Assembly: GCA_030612385.1 (NCBI GenBank)
Contig: JAUWNZ010000066.1
Span: 1-6,993, forward strand
Direction of reading: 5' to 3'
DNA length: 6,993 nt
Source: Pseudomonadota bacterium
Lineage (GTDB): Bacteria > Desulfobacterota > Syntrophia > Syntrophales > JADFWA01
Shown: positions 1-6,612 of the stretch, one piece after another
Layout of the letters: each line of letters starts with the position of its first letter
Numbering within the stretch: position 1 is the first letter of the stretch
Notes under the pieces: model-generated
Databases searched by the model: none
Told to the model about the DNA's origin: nothing
The model's input: the letters and a program-made list of their open reading frames with translations, nothing else
Position numbers and translations under genes: made by a program

Positions 1-54
1 CCCGTAAACGGCTAAGGAACGAGGATGAAATAACTTCCCCACGTATGCATCACG

Positions 55-80
55 GTAGTGGCAGGCCCCTGTGCCTGCCC
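55..80 (+). repeat. REP-like hairpin 1 with GTAG foot
   Basis: GTAG at 55-58 is followed by a 7-bp stem (60-66 with 73-79, GGCAGGC/GCCTGCC) and a six-base loop CCCTGT. A GTAG tetranucleotide 5' of an imperfect palindrome is the hallmark of REP sequences recognised by RAYT (TnpA-REP) transposases, as known from E. coli. Here only the DNA signature is seen; no RAYT gene is in the window. Confidence 0.6.
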
Positions 81-105
81 GATTACAAATTGACCATGCA
101 ATGCT

Positions 106-131
106 GGGCAACCACAGGGGGTTGCCCCTAC
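106..131 (-). repeat. REP-like hairpin 2 with GTAG foot, inverted relative to hairpin 1
   Basis: Read on the minus strand this begins GTAG (131-128) and continues into an 8-bp stem (106-113 with 120-127, GGGCAACC/GGTTGCCC) with loop ACAGGG. Against hairpin 1 it matches at 21 of 26 positions. Four of the five differences form two swapped base pairs inside the stem (positions 10/21 and 11/20 of the unit), so pairing is kept while sequence changes. The two units in opposite orientation, 25 nt apart, resemble a BIME. Confidence 0.6.
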
Positions 132-246
132 GAGTACCAAAATTTTTTTATATTTATGGTTGGGGAAGTTATTTCGTTCCCGTTTCTAAACAATCCATAA
201 CGACAGGCCGCGTATTACTATTGAGACCTGCTGAGAGCCACTAAAA

Positions 247-879
247 ATGTTCACAGGCATAATAGAAGGAAATGGGGTTGTACGGAGAATCGAAAGGAGC
301 AGGGAGGATGCTCTGCTGGAAATAGATACCTCTCTGAACCTCGATGAGGTGAAGATCGGAGACAGCATAGCGGTAAGCGGGGTATGTCTTACTGTTACCG
401 CCAAAAATAACAGTGCTTTTTCGGTGGATGTCTCAGCGGAAACGCTGTCAAAAACAACCCTTAAATCATTAAAGAGGGAAGAGAAAGTAAACCTTGAAAA
501 GGCCTTAAAGGTAAATGGGTTTTTGGGTGGACACGTAGTCCTGGGACATGTTGACTGCATCGGAAAAATTTGCGAAAGGGTCATAAAATCAAATTCCCTG
601 ATATTCGGTATTGAGATAGATGCGGCATTCAGTAAATATATGGTGGAAAGGGGATCGATATCTGTAGATGGTATCAGTCTCACGATAACCAGGTGCGAGA
701 AAAACAGATTCTATGTTAATATTATCCCTCACACTGCACGGATGACAACCCTGGAACATAAAAGGGTGGCCGATACCGTAAATATAGAAACTGACATACT
801 TGGGAAGCACATAGAAAAACTACTCCGGAACAATAAAGGGGTCGATATGGCATTCCTGGCCGAGCATGGGTTTGCTTAA
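247..879 (+). CDS. ribE: Riboflavin synthase (alpha subunit type)
   Basis: Catalyses the last step of riboflavin synthesis in the cytoplasm: dismutation of two 6,7-dimethyl-8-ribityllumazines into riboflavin and the pyrimidine, which RibH reuses. The 210-aa length and the start MFTGIIE are typical of the family, which fixes the start codon. Two lumazine-binding barrels are visible. The first covers about 1-95, with SGVCLTV 44-50 and DVSAETL 61-67. The second covers about 96-190, with GGHVVLGHVD 94-103, VDGISLTI 140-147, IIPHTARMTTL 159-169 and NIETDILGKH 179-188. The family's active-site Ser and Asp appear to be S144 and D183. The ribosome-binding site is weak (GAGAG near 233-237). ribBA follows after 12 nt, so the genes are almost certainly co-transcribed. 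The symbol is ribE in proteobacterial usage (ribC in E. coli literature). No key residue appears missing. Confidence 0.97.
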   Translation: MFTGIIEGNGVVRRIERSREDALLEIDTSLNLDEVKIGDSIAVSGVCLTVTAKNNSAFSVDVSAETLSKTTLKSLKREEKVNLEKALKVNGFLGGHVVLGHVDCIGKICERVIKSNSLIFGIEIDAAFSKYMVERGSISVDGISLTITRCEKNRFYVNIIPHTARMTTLEHKRVADTVNIETDILGKHIEKLLRNNKGVDMAFLAEHGFA

Positions 880-891
880 GGGAGAAGTACA

Positions 892-2094
892 ATGAGTGTT
901 AGCACAGTAAATGAAGCCATTGAAGATATCAAAGATGGCAAGATGGTCATTCTGGTAGATGATGAAGACAGAGAAAACGAAGGTGACCTCTGCATGGTTG
1001 CGGAGCACGTCACACCGGAGGCAATCAACTTCATGGCAAAACATGGCAGGGGATTGATATGCCTTTCTCTTGATAGTGAGATTGCCGACAGGCTAAAACT
1101 CCCCTTGATGGTATATGACAACGAGTCCCGTTTTCAGACAGCCTTTACCGTATCGGTCGAGGCCCGGTCCGGGGTTACAACAGGAATATCGGCAGCCGAC
1201 AGAGCAACCACAATACTTACGGCCGTTGCTGCCGGCGCAAAACATGATGATCTGGTAAGTCCGGGTCATGTATTCCCTATACGCGCAAAAAAAGGCGGGG
1301 TACTGGTCAGGACAGGTCAGACGGAGGGTTCTGTTGATCTGGCGCGACTGGCCGGGCAGAAACCCGCAGGCGTTATCTGTGAGATCATGAAGGATGACGG
1401 CACAATGGCGAGAATGCCCGATCTGGATATCTTTGCAAAAGAACACAACTTAAAAATAGTAACTATCGCCGACTTGATCAACTTCAGGCTGCAGCATGAA
1501 TCCCTTGTTAGAAGGATTGCAACCGCCACTCTTCCCACACGTTATGGCGGCCTCTTCGAGTTAATAGTCTATGAAAATGATGCGGATGATTCGGAACACG
1601 TGGCCCTGGTCAAAGGTGACATCAATCCGGAAGACGAGGTGCTGGTGAGGGTTCATTCAGAATGCCTGACGGGCGATGTTTTCGGTTCAGAGAGATGTGA
1701 TTGCGGCGACCAGCTCCATACCGCCATGAAGATGGTGGAAAAGGAGGGCAAGGGGGTTATCGTATATATGCACCAGGAGGGGAGAGGCATCGGTCTGGCA
1801 AATAAGGTAAAGGCCTATCACCTGCAGGAACACGGGAGAGATACTGTCGAGGCGAATCTTGAACTCGGGTTTAAGGAAGACCTCAGAGATTATGGGATAG
1901 GCGCCCAGATACTGGTTGACCTGGGTGTAAGAAAGATGAGATTAATGACCAACAATCCCAAAAAGATTGTAGGGCTCCAGGGTTATGGTATGACAATGAC
2001 AGAGAGGGTGCCTATAGAGGTAAAACTCAACAAGAATAATGTCCGTTATCTCCAAACAAAAAAGGAAAAGATGGGGCATCTCTTAGAAATATAG
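892..2094 (+). CDS. ribBA: Bifunctional 3,4-dihydroxy-2-butanone 4-phosphate synthase / GTP cyclohydrolase II
   Basis: Supplies both riboflavin precursors. Residues 1-200 are DHBP synthase (ribulose 5-phosphate to DHBP plus formate) and about 205-400 are GTP cyclohydrolase II. The start is fixed by GGGAGA at 880-885, six bases before ATG. The N-terminal half has [10 protein letters not shown] at 23-32, GRGLICLSL 52-60, SAADRATTI 100-108, GHVFPI 125-130 and catalytic-type E164 in ICEIM. The loop equivalent to E. coli 150-154 reads RTGQT (140-144), so the usual Mg-ligand His is Gln143. The C-terminal half has [10 protein letters not shown] 253-262 and CDCG 269-272, giving zinc ligands C258, C269 and C271. 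It also has HQEGRGIGL 294-302, Y309 and R332 (E. coli Tyr105 and Arg128 positions), and NNPKK 354-358. The GTP cyclohydrolase half therefore looks fully active; the synthase half is complete apart from the His-to-Gln change. Confidence 0.97.
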   Translation: MSVSTVNEAIEDIKDGKMVILVDDEDRENEGDLCMVAEHVTPEAINFMAKHGRGLICLSLDSEIADRLKLPLMVYDNESRFQTAFTVSVEARSGVTTGISAADRATTILTAVAAGAKHDDLVSPGHVFPIRAKKGGVLVRTGQTEGSVDLARLAGQKPAGVICEIMKDDGTMARMPDLDIFAKEHNLKIVTIADLINFRLQHESLVRRIATATLPTRYGGLFELIVYENDADDSEHVALVKGDINPEDEVLVRVHSECLTGDVFGSERCDCGDQLHTAMKMVEKEGKGVIVYMHQEGRGIGLANKVKAYHLQEHGRDTVEANLELGFKEDLRDYGIGAQILVDLGVRKMRLMTNNPKKIVGLQGYGMTMTERVPIEVKLNKNNVRYLQTKKEKMGHLLEI

Positions 2095-2114
2095 TTTCGG
2101 GTTTCGGGTTTAAC
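2094..2114 (+). repeat. Three-unit heptamer tract after ribBA
   Basis: GTTTCGG at 2094-2100 and 2101-2107 is followed by GTTTAAC at 2108-2114. The first unit begins on the last base of the ribBA stop codon. AACCTG then occurs twice at 2112-2123. The 7-nt period matches the arrays at 4993-5140 and 6791-6922, though the unit sequence differs. Confidence 0.6.
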
Positions 2115-2117
2115 CTG

Positions 2118-2133
2118 AACCTGCGAACAGGTT
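2118..2133 (+). promoter_or_regulatory. Small hairpin just upstream of the ribH ribosome-binding site
   Basis: AACCTG (2118-2123), loop CGAA, CAGGTT (2128-2133) form a perfect 6-bp stem-loop in the mRNA. It ends four bases before the strong Shine-Dalgarno AAGGAGG (2136-2142), which lies 9 nt ahead of the ribH ATG. It could insulate or tune ribH translation, or it may simply be debris of the neighbouring repeat. The structure is seen; the function is speculative. Confidence 0.35.
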
Positions 2134-2151
2134 ACAAGGAGGAGAGAAGGT

Positions 2152-2622
2152 ATGGTGTTGCCGAAGATTATCGAAGGAAAAATTGTTGCGAAAGAGATGA
2201 AGTTTGGCCTTGTAGCCAGCCGTTTTAATGATTTCATATGCGAAAGACTGATAGGCGGCGCGGTGGACGCCCTTAAAAGAGCGGGGGCAGACGAGAAAGA
2301 TATATACATAGTAAGAGTTCCCGGTTCTTTCGAGATACCGCTTACGGCTAAAAAACTTGCAAAGAGCGGGAGATTCGATGCCATCATCTGCCTTGGAGCG
2401 GTGATAAGGGGCGCCACTCCTCATTTTGAGTACATCAGCGCCGAGGTTTCCAAGGGAATCGCCGCCGTGTCATTAGAGACTGAAATTCCTGTTTCCTTTG
2501 GTGTCATCACTACAGACACGATTGAACAGGCAATTGAAAGAGCCGGCACAAAATCCGGGAACAAGGGATGGGATGCCGCTCTCTGCGCTATTGAGATGGT
2601 CGATCTTTTCAGAAAATTATGA
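2152..2622 (+). CDS. ribH: 6,7-dimethyl-8-ribityllumazine synthase
   Basis: Condenses DHBP from RibBA with 5-amino-6-ribitylaminouracil to give the lumazine used by RibE; family members assemble into pentamers or 60-subunit capsids. The 156-aa length is normal. Visible signatures are SRFN 23-26 (pyrimidine/ribityl binding region), VPGSFEIP 56-63, [14 protein letters not shown] 81-94 with the proton-transfer histidine H91, and [19 protein letters not shown] 116-134 with GNKGWDAAL 136-144. The start is supported by AAGGAGG at 2136-2142, the strongest ribosome-binding site in the window, which fits the high stoichiometry the enzyme often needs. It lies 57 nt after ribBA, across a small repeat and hairpin, and 7 nt before nusB. 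No oddities in the protein. Confidence 0.97.
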   Translation: MVLPKIIEGKIVAKEMKFGLVASRFNDFICERLIGGAVDALKRAGADEKDIYIVRVPGSFEIPLTAKKLAKSGRFDAIICLGAVIRGATPHFEYISAEVSKGIAAVSLETEIPVSFGVITTDTIEQAIERAGTKSGNKGWDAALCAIEMVDLFRKL

Positions 2623-2629
2623 GGAATCG

Positions 2630-3049
2630 ATGGGTCGAAGGAGAAAGGCAAGGGAAGTTGCTCTACAGGTTCTTTACCAGCTCGACGTTGCAAAAATTGA
2701 AGTAAAAGAGGCTGTGGAGCTTTTTTGGGATAACTTCGAGGCACCGGAAGAGGCAAAGGAATTTTCTTCCAGGCTGATAGAAGGCACGTGGAATCACAGA
2801 GAAGAGATAGACAGACTCATCAGCGGTTGTTCTGAAAACTGGTCTCTCAACAGAATGGCAAAGGTGGACAGAAGTATACTCCGGATGGCGACCTATGAAA
2901 TCCTATATTGTCAGGATATCCCTTCCAGAGTAACCCTCAACGAGGCGATCGACCTCGGAAAAGATTATGGTTCAGAAAACTCAAGTTCCTTTTTAAACGG
3001 TATTCTGGATGCCCTATATGCAAAATTGCGAAAAGGAAATACAGATTAG
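2630..3049 (+). CDS. nusB: Transcription antitermination factor NusB
   Basis: NusB binds boxA RNA together with NusE (ribosomal protein S10) and promotes processive transcription of rRNA operons. The reading frame is open further upstream, but the start is placed at 2630 because the protein then begins MGRRRKAREVALQVLYQLD, the usual N-terminus, at 139 aa (the E. coli NusB length), with GAGGA at 2621-2625 just ahead. Other family signatures are WSLNRMAKVDRSILRMATYE 71-90, DIPSRVTLNEAIDLGKDYG 96-114 and SSFLNGILD 119-127. The all-helical NusB fold is expected. Linkage of ribH to nusB, with a 7-nt gap, is a common bacterial arrangement and implies co-expression. The 3' end overlaps the next gene. 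Confidence 0.96.
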   Translation: MGRRRKAREVALQVLYQLDVAKIEVKEAVELFWDNFEAPEEAKEFSSRLIEGTWNHREEIDRLISGCSENWSLNRMAKVDRSILRMATYEILYCQDIPSRVTLNEAIDLGKDYGSENSSSFLNGILDALYAKLRKGNTD

Positions 3050-3608
3050 AATATCGACTGAACCACCCGATGCTCTCGATTATGAGAACCTGGTTTTAGG
3101 GCTTTTTTCCGATGAAAGACCACCCAGAGGATACTGTGGCCTTATTGACTGGCGTCTCAATGGCATGATCTCAAAAGAGCTTGCAAGGGGAAGAATTACA
3201 GGCAGTCTTATGGAAAAGGTTCTCATTGCGCCCAACAACCGAATACTCTCATCTAAAGTATTACTCTGGGGTTTTGGAAATTCTACTGAACTGACCTACG
3301 ATATATTTTACAATGCAGGATACAATATTTCCCAAACGACAGTAAAGATGGGGTGCCTTGATTTTGCCTTTAATGTCCCAATTGCCGGTTCGAGCGGTCT
3401 GAAAGTGTCTCTGATGACAGAAGCAATGGTCACCGGGGGCTTCGATTTTTTTTCGACAAATATCGAGAAATCAGTTCCATTTTCTCTTTGTGTGTTGGGT
3501 GATGAATCCTCTCTTGACGAAATAGTTCTCGGCCTTTACAAGGTTAAGATAGAGGTCAAAGATAGGATCAAGTTTGATATCTTAGACGCAAAAAAAGGGA
3601 GATTATGA
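3009..3608 (+). CDS. Stand-alone M17 leucyl-aminopeptidase N-terminal-domain protein
   Basis: Up to 199 aa. It resembles only the N-terminal, macro-like domain of cytosol (M17) aminopeptidases: ALDYENLVLGLF 22-33, GLIDWRLNG 44-52, GRITGSLMEKVLI 61-73, LLWGFG 85-90, and a C-terminal MTEAMVTGGFDFFST 136-150 matching the family's end-of-domain helix. The dizinc catalytic domain is absent, so it should not be a peptidase. In E. coli PepA the protein containing this domain also binds DNA in Xer recombination and pyrimidine regulation, but no such role is shown here. The start is uncertain. ATG 3009 or 3018 lies inside nusB (41- or 32-nt overlap) without a clear ribosome-binding site, whereas ATT at 3045 sits 7 nt after AAGGA (3033-3037) and fits the domain boundary better. 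Its stop overlaps the trkA start as ATGA. Domain call fairly firm, function unknown. Confidence 0.8.
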   Translation: MPYMQNCEKEIQIRISTEPPDALDYENLVLGLFSDERPPRGYCGLIDWRLNGMISKELARGRITGSLMEKVLIAPNNRILSSKVLLWGFGNSTELTYDIFYNAGYNISQTTVKMGCLDFAFNVPIAGSSGLKVSLMTEAMVTGGFDFFSTNIEKSVPFSLCVLGDESSLDEIVLGLYKVKIEVKDRIKFDILDAKKGRL

Positions 3609-4972
3609 GGATAATAATTATCGGGGCAGGCGAGATTGGCTACAACATAGCGGATATTCTCTCTAAAGAGGCCAATGACGTTGTCATCATAGACAAAAAC
3701 GAAGAGCAGCTGAAGATGGTTTCTGAAAATCTGGATGTGCAGACAATAGTTGGCAGCGGGAGCAGCCCGGATATATTGAAGAAAGCCAGTCTGGATAATT
3801 CCGATATGGTTGTTGCAGTGACCGATAGTGACGAAACAAATATTGTAGCCTGTCTGCTTGCGGCCACACAGTCAAGGGTGCCCATCAGGATCGCCAGGAT
3901 AAGGAATCCGGAACTAAACGGGAATTCCACCCTCTTCTCTAAAAACCATATCAATGTGGATCTATCCATAAACCCGGAGCGCGAAGCGGTAAAAAATGCC
4001 GTTAACCTCATGGAATTCCCCGGCGCCTCGGAAATTATTGATTTTGCCCAGGGACGCATTAAACTTGTAGGATTTAACGTAGGCGCCGACTGTATTGTGT
4101 TAGGAAAAAAGCTTCGTGAGATCAGAGAGATGACTGGTGGAAAGAAGGTCCTGATTGTGTCCATCACGCGTGGGGGAAAACTTATTGTACCGATAGGCGA
4201 TTCAGTCATCAAAAAAAATGATTATATCTTCACCGTTGCGGAATCGACCGAGATCAGAAACACGCTAAGATTTTTCGGGAAAGATATGGATCCTCCCAGG
4301 AAAGCAATCATAATGGGAGGTGGGATAATGGGACTGATGCTTTCCGAATTGCTTGAGAAAAAAGGCATTACCGTTAAAATTATCGAAAAAAGACAGGACA
4401 GGTGTGAAACCCTGGCTTCCAGGTTAAACAAGGTTGTTGTCCTTCACGGGGACGGAACAGGCCAGGAACTCCTTAAGGAGGAGAATATCAAGGATACCGA
4501 TTATTTTATTGCCGTGACAAATGATGAAGGGGCAAATATCCTGGGCGCACTTCTGGCGAAACAGCTTGGAGCCAAAAAAGTGATATCCCGGATAAACAGG
4601 GTGGATTATGCCCATATTATCCCCACGGTAGGCATAGACGGCGTTATAAACCCGAGACATGCGGCGATCAGCAAGATATTGCATTACATAAGGAAAGGAA
4701 AGATTATCTCGGCTACTCCTCTTTACGATGAACGCGCAGAAATCTTTGAAGTTGTCGCTCTCCCGACTTCGGAAATAACGAACAAATCCCTCAAAAACAT
4801 CAAGTTCCCGCGGGGCACGATAGTAGGCGCTATCCTGCGGGAAGATGAAGTCATTATTCCCGGGGGCGACTCAGTTGTCTTTCCGGGAGACCATGTCATA
4901 ATCTTCACCCTCCGTTCCGCAATCACACAGGTGGAAAAGATCCTGACAGTAAAGCCGGATTACTTTGGATGA
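3605..4972 (+). CDS. trkA: Trk potassium uptake protein TrkA (two-RCK NAD-binding gating subunit)
   Basis: Cytoplasmic regulatory subunit that assembles beneath TrkH and gates K+ flux through nucleotide binding. The 455-aa protein has the full tandem layout. Rossmann RCK domain 1 has GAGEIG 7-12 and the ribose-binding acid D30 in VVIID, implying NAD(H) preference. The first TrkA-C domain spans roughly 145-220. RCK domain 2 has GGGIMG 238-243, acid E261 and HGDGT 281-285. The second TrkA-C domain covers about 365-450 (FPRGTIVGAI 401-410, PGGDSVVFPGDHVIIF 419-434). Both glycine motifs are intact. Translation is probably coupled to the preceding gene through the 4-nt ATGA overlap, with GGGAG at 3598-3602 as ribosome-binding site. 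The partner gene trkH lies 188 nt downstream, across a repeat-bearing gap. Confidence 0.96.
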   Translation: MRIIIIGAGEIGYNIADILSKEANDVVIIDKNEEQLKMVSENLDVQTIVGSGSSPDILKKASLDNSDMVVAVTDSDETNIVACLLAATQSRVPIRIARIRNPELNGNSTLFSKNHINVDLSINPEREAVKNAVNLMEFPGASEIIDFAQGRIKLVGFNVGADCIVLGKKLREIREMTGGKKVLIVSITRGGKLIVPIGDSVIKKNDYIFTVAESTEIRNTLRFFGKDMDPPRKAIIMGGGIMGLMLSELLEKKGITVKIIEKRQDRCETLASRLNKVVVLHGDGTGQELLKEENIKDTDYFIAVTNDEGANILGALLAKQLGAKKVISRINRVDYAHIIPTVGIDGVINPRHAAISKILHYIRKGKIISATPLYDERAEIFEVVALPTSEITNKSLKNIKFPRGTIVGAILREDEVIIPGGDSVVFPGDHVIIFTLRSAITQVEKILTVKPDYFG

Positions 4973-4992
4973 ATGGCAACTAATCAGGTGGA

Positions 4993-5140
4993 TAGGCTGA
5001 AGGCTGAAGACTGTTAGGAAAAGCGGGTATACTGTACACTTTGAAGCCATGTTTGATGCAAAAACCTGCTGTTTCTCTGCCAAAGCGCCGCAATTGTGTT
5101 TTTCGGGTACCTTCAGCCTTCAGCCTAAACAGCTTCAGCC
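4993..5140. repeat. Heptamer inverted repeat between trkA and trkH
   Basis: AGGCTGA occurs twice in tandem at 4994-5007. TTCAGCC occurs twice in tandem at 5112-5125, and a third copy lies at 5134-5140. The arms 4993-5008 and 5112-5127 are perfect 16-nt inverted repeats separated by 103 nt. The only in-frame stretch, a 14-codon ATG frame at 4974-5018, is not credible as a gene. A transcript reading from trkA into trkH would carry both arms and could fold into a 16-bp stem, plausibly separating trkA and trkH expression. That effect is an inference. Confidence 0.75.
5028..5033 (+). promoter_or_regulatory. Candidate -10 box for a trkH promoter
   Basis: TATACT at 5028-5033 matches five of six bases of the sigma-70 -10 consensus and is preceded by GGG. 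No good -35 is found at the right distance; the best is CTGAAG at 5004-5009, within the left heptamer arm. A start near 5040 would omit the left arm and so avoid the stem. Weak evidence only. Confidence 0.22.
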
Positions 5141-5160
5141 TGACTACGTGAGTAGTTACG

Positions 5161-6612
5161 ATGAATATAAAACACATTTGCCACATCCTGGGGGCATTCC
5201 TCTTCTTCCTGGGTCTGACAATGCTCCTTCCCATAGGTTGCTCTGTTTACTTCAGGGAAGGGGATTTTAAAGCTCTTCTCCTGTCCCTTGTAATAACTTC
5301 CGCAACAGGCGCACTTTTTTACTTTTTCTTTAAACCTCGTGAGGAACAGATATCTTTAACCCACAAGGAAGGCTTTGTAATTGTAACCGCCGGTTGGATA
5401 CTCGCCGCTGCCTTCGGGTCTCTTCCCTATCTTTTATATGGGGCTTTGCCCACATTTGTCGATGCATTCTTCGAATCCATGTCCGGGTTTACAACCACCG
5501 GGGCAACGGTCATCACAAATATAGCGGGTATCCCCCACGGTATTCTCTTATGGCGCTCCCTCACCCAGTGGTTAGGGGGAATGGGTATCATTGTACTGTC
5601 GATCGCCATCCTTCCGATCCTCGGGGTGGGAGGAATGCAGTTGTATAGAGCAGAGCTTCCAGGTCCGGTAAAGGACAAGCTCAAGCCACGCATAGCAGAA
5701 ACGGCCAGGGTTCTCTGGATCGTTTATGTTATTATTTCAACAGTCGAGTTTATCCTTCTCCTTTTCGGAGGTATGAGCGTTTTTGATTCTCTCTGCCATA
5801 CCTTTACAACGATGGCCACAGGTGGCTTCTCCACAAGTGACTCAAGTATTGCCCACTTCCACAGCGCCTACATAGATGCGGTAATCACCGTATTCATGCT
5901 GACAGCCGGGATTAATTTCTCTCTCCACTACAGTCTCCTGACAGGAAACTTCAAGACATTTTTTAGAAACAGAGAACTTCGTTTCTTTCTTGCGCTTGCG
6001 CTTGTTGGAATGATTCTAATAACCATCAACCTGCGTCTGAATTTCTTTAGTGACACGATAAAGTCTTTTCGCATTGCCTCCTTCCAGGTGGCTTCCATCA
6101 TTACCACAACAGGTTTTACAACAGACAACTTCGCAAACTGGCCGGCGCTCTCCAAGATTATATTACTTCTGTTGATGTTCGCAGGGGGATCGGCAGGTTC
6201 CACCGGTGGAGGCATAAAATGCCTGAGGATACTACTTATAATAAAGCACGGGTATGGAGAACTTTACAGGCTTGTGCATCCACATGCGGTGACCACTGTT
6301 AAGCTTGGAAAAGAAATCGTATCGGCGGAAATAATGGGAAGCATCTGGGGGTTTTTCATCCTCTACCTTTCGGTAACCGTTGTAGCCACTCTTATAATGT
6401 CTCTGCTTGGGCTGGATATGATGACGGCCTTTTCCTCGGTCGCCGCAACCATCGGTAATATCGGACCGGGATTCGGGATGGTGGATCCTGCTTCAACTTA
6501 TGCGGAAATACCTTATTGCGGGAAGTGGATCCTTTCTTTCTGCATGCTGGTGGGAAGGCTTGAGATTTACACCGTTATTGTCCTTCTGATCCCGGAATTC
6601 TGGAGAAAATAG
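5161..6612 (+). CDS. trkH: Trk potassium uptake system membrane protein TrkH
   Basis: Inner-membrane K+ channel/transporter of the SKT superfamily and partner of TrkA. The 483-aa length is typical. Four pore-loop repeats with filter glycines are visible: GFTTTGAT 109-116, FTTMATGGFS 215-224, IITTTGFTTD 313-322 and AATIGNIGPG 428-437. The glycine-rich AGGSAGSTGGGIKCLR (341-356) matches the flexible intramembrane loop of domain D3 that gates the pore. Hydrophobic helices are evident at about 5-30, 36-58, 70-95, 128-155, 183-205, 236-260, 273-292, 331-345, 391-415 and 455-478. The start is the only ATG after an in-frame stop at 5149-5151, and MNIKHICHILG suits the family. There is no good Shine-Dalgarno; a small hairpin (ACTAC 5143-5147 with GTAGT 5152-5156) sits just before it. 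The protein looks intact. Confidence 0.96.
   Translation: MNIKHICHILGAFLFFLGLTMLLPIGCSVYFREGDFKALLLSLVITSATGALFYFFFKPREEQISLTHKEGFVIVTAGWILAAAFGSLPYLLYGALPTFVDAFFESMSGFTTTGATVITNIAGIPHGILLWRSLTQWLGGMGIIVLSIAILPILGVGGMQLYRAELPGPVKDKLKPRIAETARVLWIVYVIISTVEFILLLFGGMSVFDSLCHTFTTMATGGFSTSDSSIAHFHSAYIDAVITVFMLTAGINFSLHYSLLTGNFKTFFRNRELRFFLALALVGMILITINLRLNFFSDTIKSFRIASFQVASIITTTGFTTDNFANWPALSKIILLLLMFAGGSAGSTGGGIKCLRILLIIKHGYGELYRLVHPHAVTTVKLGKEIVSAEIMGSIWGFFILYLSVTVVATLIMSLLGLDMMTAFSSVAATIGNIGPGFGMVDPASTYAEIPYCGKWILSFCMLVGRLEIYTVIVLLIPEFWRK

Larger units (their letters stand above)
16..180. repeat. Nested inverted-repeat element (BIME/MITE-like) upstream of ribE
   Basis: The 14 bases at 27-40 (GAAATAACTTCCCC) are the exact reverse complement of 162-175. 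The match resumes as GGAACG at 16-21 against 175-180 once about 5 extra bases in the left arm are skipped. Inside these outer arms lie two facing hairpins (55-80 and 106-131) and an A/T-rich stretch at 136-157. No protein is encoded and no transposase is present, so the element would be non-autonomous. The whole stretch 1-246 upstream of ribE shows nothing else: I found no convincing promoter, riboswitch or terminator. The repeat nature is directly visible; the BIME/MITE label is an inference. Confidence 0.75.

Noticed and set aside
1..15. Possible last codons (PVNG, stop TAA 13-15) of an upstream gene such as ribD
   Set aside because: Only four codons are visible, and the same stretch resembles non-coding repeat sequence at 6926-6940, so it cannot be called.
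90..118. TTGACC (90-95) as a -35 box for ribE
   Set aside because: No -10-like hexamer at 15-19 nt downstream; the position falls between two REP hairpins.
106..149. Hairpin followed by a seven-T run as an intrinsic terminator
   Set aside because: The T run (143-149) begins 15 nt after the stem ends at 127, too far for a standard terminator, and the hairpin belongs to the repeat pair.
3..200. Open + frame of 66 codons running through the repeat element
   Set aside because: It consists of inverted-repeat sequence, shows no recognisable protein family and has no start with a ribosome-binding site.
186..683. 165-codon minus-strand frame opposite ribE
   Set aside because: It is the antisense shadow of a clearly conserved riboflavin synthase gene; low-complexity Ser/Phe-rich product.
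2498..2629. N-terminal extension of NusB by 44 residues
   Set aside because: This stretch is ribH coding sequence in another frame, and NusB homologues begin at the MGRRRKAR equivalent.
3640..4212. 190-codon minus-strand frame opposite trkA
   Set aside because: Antisense shadow of the first RCK domain of TrkA; no family resemblance.
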